The notes under the pieces are model-generated. The model was not told the origin of the DNA and ran no database searches. It saw nothing but the letters and a program-made list of their open reading frames with translations. DNA of 25,477 nucleotides from DATJBF01 sp035515475 (GTDB lineage Bacteria > Verrucomicrobiota > Verrucomicrobiia > Palsa-1439): assembly GCA_035515475.1 (NCBI GenBank), contig DATJBF010000092.1, positions 1-25,477 of the forward strand, given 5' to 3'. The translations under genes were made by a program, and so were the position numbers. Of the stretch, positions 20,758 through 25,477 are shown piece after piece (the stretch's first letter is position 1; each line of letters starts with the position of its first letter).

Positions 20758-22865
20758 CGACGCTGTACTACTGTTTGGTGCTGCTCAATGCGCTGGTGAC
20801 GTTCGCGGCGGCGGCAGTCGTGTTCTGGCGGAACCGGAGTATCGTCGTCGGCCCCGTGTTCGCGACAGCGTTGATTGTACACGGCAGTTGGCTGATCGGG
20901 TACGCGCATTACCTCGTCCCGCTGGGAATGCATCAGGGCATGTTTTGGGCACACTGGACGTTATGTTGTGCCATCATCGGACATCCTCTCTTGTTCCACG
21001 CCATGTGTGCCGTTGCGCAGGAGAATCGTCGCTATCGCTGGGCGATTGGGGCGGGGTATCTGAGTGCCCTGGTCTTTGTGGTGTTTCTGTTCCAGGGGCT
21101 GATCGTCAGCGGTTTGAAACCCGCCCCGTACATGAACCACTACGTGCGGTACAACCGCTCGTTGTACTTGCCGCTGCTCGGCCACATCGTGCTCTGGCAG
21201 TCGCTCGGTGCGCTGGTGATGTGTCGCAGCGCGTGGCAATCGGTGGGTTACAAGCGGACGCAACTGGTTTATTTCTTGGTCGCGTGGCTGGTGGAGTTCA
21301 TCACCATCCAATCCATTCTGTTGCCGGTCGAGTACAACATCAACATTCCCCCGGTCGGCCTGTTCGTGTTGCCGTTGAACATAACGTTTGTGGCCTACGT
21401 GTTGGCCAAGGCGCGGTTTGCGGATTTCAACGTGGTCATCGCCCGCGTGTTGCTCCATTCCCTGACGTTGCTCGTGATCGTGGTGATGAGCCTGCTGTTC
21501 GTCGTGGGGATGATGGCGGTGGCGCCGACGTTCATGAACCAGGAGCAAATCCTGTTCACCTTGGTTCAGGTGGTGACGATTGGCCTGGTGGTCGCGCTGA
21601 CTCTGCCGCGGTGGTTGCCGCGGGCGGAGCGGATGATGCAGGAGCGGATGTTCGGCAAGCGCTACGGGTATCAGGACACGTTGGCCCATTTGGTCAAGGA
21701 TCTGAGTCGGATCGCGACCATCGACCAGGTGTTGGGCACGGTGGCGACCACCGTCCACTCACAAATGCAGGTCTCCCGTGTCATCATCCTCATGCAAGAT
21801 CTGTTGTCGAGCGATTACAAGTTGCAGGCCGAGAGCGGCCTTGGGGCGCAGGATGACGCGGATTCGTTGGTCTTGAAGGAGAACGCGGCGATTGTGAAGT
21901 GGCTGGTGGGCAACCGGGACGCGCTGGTACGCGAAGAGATTCCGCGCCGGGTCGCCCCGTGGCTCCAACAGCTTCTTGAGGCGGAGTTGGACCGGCTGAA
22001 GGTCAACGTGTGCGTGCCCATGATGCTTGACGATCGCCTCGTGGGCTTGATCGGCCTGGGTGAGAAACTGAGCCGGGACATGTTTTTCGTCAGCGATTTG
22101 CGGCTGCTGGAAACATTGGCGACCGAAGTGGCGCTGGCCGTGAGGTATCGCCACATGGAGGACGAAGTCTTCCGCAAGAACCGTCTCGCCGAGTTGGGAA
22201 CCATCGCCGCCGGGGTGGCGCACGAAATCCGCAACCCGCTCGCCTCCATCAAGACGTTCGCGCAGTTGATGCCCGAGCGCATGGACGACCCCGAGTTCAA
22301 GAACGAGTTCAGCAAACTCGTGCAGAAAGACGTGGACCGCATCACGAAGGTCATCGAGAGCATGCTGGCGTTTGCCCGACCGGCGCAGGTGACCATCGCC
22401 GAGCACACGACCAACGACCTCATTGAGGAAGCGATTCTGCTGGTCCAATCACGCCTCAAGGACAAGCGGATTGAATTGACGCGGCAGTTCCACGGCAACC
22501 CGGTGATCAAGGTGGACAAACACCAGATGCTGCAGGTGCTGGTCAATCTCCTCAGCAACGCCGCGGATGCACTGCACGAGCGGGGAAAGATCCGCGTCGC
22601 CACGGGTGTCCGGCAGCTCGATATGGGCGACAACGGCAACAAGGGCCGGGATTATGCCGTTATCGAAGTGGCCGACAATGGCCCCGGCATCCCGGCCGCC
22701 GTTCGGAGCCGCCTGTTCGACCCGTTTTTCACCACCAAGAAGGGCGGCACCGGCCTCGGATTGTCCATCTCGCAGAAGATCGTCCGCGACCATGGCGGGG
22801 CGATCACGGTCTCGAGTGTTGAGGGTAAAGGGACGTCCTTCCAGGTCAACCTGCCGTTGAAGTAG
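20754..22865 (+). CDS. Sensor histidine kinase, 7TM-type N-terminus with GAF domain
   Basis: A 703-residue kinase. The start at 20754 overlaps the ICMT stop as ATGA; an ATG at 20730 is also open. Residues about 3-290 hold about eight hydrophobic helices, like 7TM/MASE-type sensor regions. A GAF domain follows (about 315-470, with NVCVPMMLDDRLVGLIGLG), then HisKA with phospho-acceptor H490 in GVAHEIRNPLASIKTFAQLM. The HATPase region has N602 in NLLSNAADAL, DNGPGIP (from D641) and GTGLGLSI. All catalytic boxes are intact. The layout recalls PrsK-type kinases, but no PEP-CTERM or exosortase gene is visible. No response regulator is encoded in the window. The ligand is unknown; a membrane or lipid cue is plausible from the neighbours. 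Confidence 0.92.
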   Translation: MTTLYYCLVLLNALVTFAAAAVVFWRNRSIVVGPVFATALIVHGSWLIGYAHYLVPLGMHQGMFWAHWTLCCAIIGHPLLFHAMCAVAQENRRYRWAIGAGYLSALVFVVFLFQGLIVSGLKPAPYMNHYVRYNRSLYLPLLGHIVLWQSLGALVMCRSAWQSVGYKRTQLVYFLVAWLVEFITIQSILLPVEYNINIPPVGLFVLPLNITFVAYVLAKARFADFNVVIARVLLHSLTLLVIVVMSLLFVVGMMAVAPTFMNQEQILFTLVQVVTIGLVVALTLPRWLPRAERMMQERMFGKRYGYQDTLAHLVKDLSRIATIDQVLGTVATTVHSQMQVSRVIILMQDLLSSDYKLQAESGLGAQDDADSLVLKENAAIVKWLVGNRDALVREEIPRRVAPWLQQLLEAELDRLKVNVCVPMMLDDRLVGLIGLGEKLSRDMFFVSDLRLLETLATEVALAVRYRHMEDEVFRKNRLAELGTIAAGVAHEIRNPLASIKTFAQLMPERMDDPEFKNEFSKLVQKDVDRITKVIESMLAFARPAQVTIAEHTTNDLIEEAILLVQSRLKDKRIELTRQFHGNPVIKVDKHQMLQVLVNLLSNAADALHERGKIRVATGVRQLDMGDNGNKGRDYAVIEVADNGPGIPAAVRSRLFDPFFTTKKGGTGLGLSISQKIVRDHGGAITVSSVEGKGTSFQVNLPLK

Positions 22866-22904
22866 CGTTGCCTGCGCAAAATTGTTCAGCCCGACAAGAA
22901 GTTC

Positions 22905-22934
22905 TTTACTTTTCGGGCGGAGATTGTGTATCCT
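22905..22934 (+). promoter_or_regulatory. Weak candidate promoter before KS2
   Basis: TTTACT (22905-22910) and TATCCT (22929-22934) are 18 bp apart, each matching about four of six consensus bases, in the 165-bp gap between the kinase and KS2. The predicted leader is about 90 nt. AGGA lies 9 nt before the KS2 ATG. The promoter is speculative. Confidence 0.3.
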
Positions 22935-23030
22935 GCGAGTTGGGGAACCTTTCTGAAGGCAGGCCGCCAGAGCGGCCAGGCCGTCGGTGGACGTTTTTGT
23001 ATTCCCCCGTACGTGACAGGACAAGTGTCG

Positions 23031-24344
23031 ATGAATAAACGCAGAGTCGTGATTACCGGCTTGGGGGTGGTGAGCCCCTTGGGGATTGGCCGGGAAGAAT
23101 TCTGGAAAAACGTCGTTGCCGGTGTATCGGGCGCGGACCGGGCACCGATACTGGTCAATTCGGATTGTCCCTGGAAAGTCGCTGCCGAGGTCAAAGATTT
23201 CCATCCGGAGAACTGGCTTCCGCCGAAGGATCTGCGCCGCATGGATCGGCTGGCGCATTTCGGCGTCGTGGCCGCGTTCGAGGCGGTGGCCGATGCCGGG
23301 CTCGATCTCCAGAAGGAGAATCGGGAACGCATCGGCGTGTCGATGGGCACGGCGCAGGCCGGCATGCTCTACGGCGCGCACGAGATGTCGATGTATTTGC
23401 AGAAGGGACTGAACGCCGTCACGCCGTACTTGGGCGTGGCGGTTTTCACTGGTTCGTGCGGTGGATTGGTGGCCATGTATCTCGGACTCAAGGCGCCGTG
23501 CATCACGATTTCCACCGGCTGCGATTGTTCGACTTCCGCGATCGCCCATGCGGCCGACGCGATCGTGCATGGCGATGCGGACGTGATTCTCGCGGGAGGA
23601 GCGGATGCGCCGATCCACCCGATGGTGGTGATCTCCTTCGGATTGATTTACGCCGTGACCGAACGCAACAACGAGCCGCAGCGGGCGGCGCGGCCTTTCG
23701 ATGCCAAGCGTGACGGGTTCGTGATTGGCGAGGGCGGCTGCGTGTTGGTTTTGGAGGAACTCGAACACGCGCGGCGCCGCAACGCCCACATCTATGCGGA
23801 ACTCGTCGGCTGGGGGGCGACGTGTGACGCTCATCATATGTGTCATCCCGATCCCAGCGGCCGGCAAGGGGCGCGCGCCCTGGCCATGGCGTTGGCCCGA
23901 GCGGGCATTCGCCCCGAGCAGGTCGATTACCTCAATGCTCATGGCACGTCCACGCCGCTGGGAGACAAGGCCGAGACGGTGGTCGTCAAGAGTGTCTTTG
24001 GCGAACACGCCTACAACGTGCCCATCAGCTCGATCAAGTCCACCCTCGGCCATATGCAGGGCGCGTGCGGTTCCATCGAGCTCGCCGCCTGTTGCCTGGC
24101 GATCCGCGACAACGTTCTGCCCCCCACGATCAATTACGAGTACCCCGATCCGGAATGCGACCTGGACTATGTACCGAACGTCGCCCGCCACCGCCGCGTG
24201 GACGTTGCGGCCAGCAACTCGTTCAGCTTTGGCGGTCGCAATACCGCCGTCGTCATCAAGCGTTATCACGATGAACGCATCCGTCCGTCCGACAACGGGA
24301 ACGGAAAATTTGCCACGCATGAAAACAGCCCTGTTGCTCACTAA
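23031..24344 (+). CDS. Beta-ketoacyl-ACP synthase II-like condensing enzyme (KS2)
   Basis: A 437-residue FabF-type enzyme starting MNKRRVVITGLGVVSPLG. Catalytic residues are complete: C164 in ISTGCDCSTSA (the first Cys of the pair aligns with the nucleophile), H304 in NAHGTSTP, K336 in ISSIKSTLG and H341 in GHMQGACGS. The GFVIGEGGCVLVLEE and FSFGGRNTAVV motifs are present. After the domain ends (about residue 411) a polar tail of about 25 residues follows. It is clearly diverged from KS1 at 2951-4204, so the two are not a recent duplication. It lacks the usual fab neighbours; a histidine kinase precedes it and a sensor gene overlaps its 3' end by 26 bp. A specialised lipid or signal-molecule role is inferred from context only. 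Confidence 0.9.
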   Translation: MNKRRVVITGLGVVSPLGIGREEFWKNVVAGVSGADRAPILVNSDCPWKVAAEVKDFHPENWLPPKDLRRMDRLAHFGVVAAFEAVADAGLDLQKENRERIGVSMGTAQAGMLYGAHEMSMYLQKGLNAVTPYLGVAVFTGSCGGLVAMYLGLKAPCITISTGCDCSTSAIAHAADAIVHGDADVILAGGADAPIHPMVVISFGLIYAVTERNNEPQRAARPFDAKRDGFVIGEGGCVLVLEELEHARRRNAHIYAELVGWGATCDAHHMCHPDPSGRQGARALAMALARAGIRPEQVDYLNAHGTSTPLGDKAETVVVKSVFGEHAYNVPISSIKSTLGHMQGACGSIELAACCLAIRDNVLPPTINYEYPDPECDLDYVPNVARHRRVDVAASNSFSFGGRNTAVVIKRYHDERIRPSDNGNGKFATHENSPVAH

Positions 24345-25477
24345 TTCGGCAGAAACACAACGGCTGCTGACCGATATCCTCGGCGAGAGGACGAATCTGG
24401 TTTTGCTCCCGCCGCCGTCCGAGGCGACGCGCGAGAAGTTCGACGCGCTGTTCGCGACCTGGCTGCGGCTGGCGGACGCGGTGATTCTCGACGCCGCCTC
24501 GCTTGGAGCGCCGAGCCGCTGGGCCATCGAATCACTGGCTGCGGCGAAGATCGAGGAGCGACAGGCGGTTGTGGTGCGCGCGGCCGCCGGGCAGCAGGCG
24601 ATGTATTCCCTCGCCCCCCATTGGCTGGCCGTCTCGGACACGGATTCAGCCGAGCAACTCCAGCAGGCGCTGGGGACGTTTTTCGAACTGCGCGAGGCCC
24701 AGGCAAAACTGAAGCGCGCCGACGCGGTCATCACCCGGCAACGGCAGACCGCGCGGGCGTCCTCCAGCTCGGGCGAGCGCCCGATGCGCGCGAGCGGCAT
24801 TCCCCCGGCGGCGTTTTCCACGAGTTCATCGAACGATTTGTACCGCTACCGCGCGGCCATCAAGAGCATCTCGCAGTTGCTGGGTCGCCATCCCAACCGC
24901 AACGCGTTGTGGCGCGAGCTGCTGGGCATCGTGCGGGAGCTGCTCGGCGTCGGCAAGCTGGCCATTTTCGCCGGCACGTTTCGGACCGATTTGGCGGGCG
25001 AGCCGGCGGGTGGAAGGGGGGAAACCCTGGCCGTGGTCGCCAGCGCGGGAATCGCGCAAGAGGTTGTCGGACATCTGCGGCTCACGGCGGATGCGGGTAT
25101 TGGTGGCTATCTCACCAGCGAGGCGAAGATTTTGCGTCGCGCGCAACTGTTCGACCCGCTGGCGCTGGACTTCGATCCACAGATCGCGCACGAATTCGAG
25201 TTGCTCGGCACGGAAGTCGCCGTGCCGATGTTCGACAATGACCGGTTGTTCGGCGTGCTTACGTTTAGCGGCCGGATCACCGGCGAGCCGCTGGCCAATG
25301 AGGAATTGGAACTGGCCTATCATCTTCTGACGCAGATCGCCCAGGCCATTCACAGCTTCGATCTGCTCGATCAGATCGCGGGCCAGCAGCGATTGTTCAG
25401 TGAAGTGCTGGCCAACGTACAGAGCGGCGGGGTCGTCGTCGACCAGGGCAATCGGATCCGGTGTATCAACCGCCGGG
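24319..25477 (+). CDS. Sensor protein, pseudo-receiver-GAF-PAS, C-terminus beyond window
   Basis: An open frame of 386 codons that continues past the window edge, starting MKTALLLTNSAETQRLL. Residues 1-about 125 have receiver-like alternation, with D58 in ADAVILDAA at the phospho-acceptor position. The acidic pair and lysine of a true receiver are not evident, so it is probably a degenerate receiver. A Ser/Arg-rich linker (about 140-170) leads to a GAF domain (about 175-345, with GTEVAVPMFDNDRLFGVLTF), then RLFSEVLANVQSGGVVVDQG, the usual opening of a PAS domain. A histidine kinase or sigma54-type output probably follows; this cannot be seen. The ATG overlaps KS2 by 26 bp in another frame, implying translational coupling. 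Confidence 0.8.
   Translation, partial: MKTALLLTNSAETQRLLTDILGERTNLVLLPPPSEATREKFDALFATWLRLADAVILDAASLGAPSRWAIESLAAAKIEERQAVVVRAAAGQQAMYSLAPHWLAVSDTDSAEQLQQALGTFFELREAQAKLKRADAVITRQRQTARASSSSGERPMRASGIPPAAFSTSSSNDLYRYRAAIKSISQLLGRHPNRNALWRELLGIVRELLGVGKLAIFAGTFRTDLAGEPAGGRGETLAVVASAGIAQEVVGHLRLTADAGIGGYLTSEAKILRRAQLFDPLALDFDPQIAHEFELLGTEVAVPMFDNDRLFGVLTFSGRITGEPLANEELELAYHLLTQIAQAIHSFDLLDQIAGQQRLFSEVLANVQSGGVVVDQGNRIRCINRR

Noticed and set aside
23517..23530. Second cysteine of the KS2 TGCDC motif as nucleophile (C166)
   Set aside because: By spacing to the following IAHAA helix, the first cysteine (C164) aligns with the FabF nucleophile.
22449..24821. Minus-strand open frame of 790 codons across the kinase end, KS2 and the sensor start
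   Set aside because: It is antisense to three well-supported genes and shows no recognisable domain; long antisense frames are expected in GC-rich DNA with biased third positions.

Overview
The window is GC-rich, gene-dense bacterial DNA. No rRNA, tRNA, CRISPR array or insertion sequence is visible. The gene set includes RNase HIII, MutY, NAD-dependent LigA, a TolC-type outer-membrane protein, GmhB (LPS heptose pathway) and a PgeF-type protein. Together with many short palindromic interspersed repeats, this suggests a Gram-negative member of the Planctomycetes-Verrucomicrobia-Chlamydiae group, most likely Verrucomicrobiota. That placement is inference; no marker in the window settles it.

Left half (215-9725, all minus strand, probably one or two operons read right to left). 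A large membrane protein of the TMTC/O-mannosyltransferase type with a TPR tail is followed by a TolC-family protein, PgeF, a SAM methyltransferase, an SRPBCC (START-fold) protein, a FabF-like ketosynthase, a geranylgeranyl-reductase-type flavoprotein, GmhB and a SirB1-family protein. From PgeF to GmhB the genes overlap by 4-8 bp or sit 10-22 bp apart. Ketosynthase, SRPBCC protein, methyltransferase and flavoprotein together look like a small polyketide-like tailoring cluster, but no ACP gene or second ketosynthase subunit lies beside them.

Middle (9880-17696). DUF72 protein (+), mutY (-), rnhC with a coupled small membrane-anchored protein and an FmdB zinc ribbon (+), a SAM methyltransferase (+), an isochorismatase-family hydrolase (-), then ligA and a VanZ-like protein (-). 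The mutY and rnhC start codons overlap head to head in one CATG. The gaps are filled with short repeats. Repeat-like palindromes also lie in frame inside mutY (one) and ligA (two, plus a short tandem repeat).

Right part (17804-25477). A two-part methyltransferase (+) converges on an extended SDR (-), with both stop codons inside one 11-bp palindrome. The SDR diverges from an ICMT-like membrane methyltransferase over a shared AT-rich promoter core. The ICMT gene is translationally coupled to a 7TM-GAF histidine kinase. Next come a second, independent FabF-like ketosynthase and an overlapping sensor gene (pseudo-receiver, GAF, start of PAS) that runs off the window. A lipid-type condensing enzyme thus sits between two sensors.

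Most worth a second look are the in-frame palindromes in two DNA-repair genes, the ketosynthase/cyclase-like/methyltransferase/flavoprotein cluster, and the sensor-ketosynthase-sensor arrangement.
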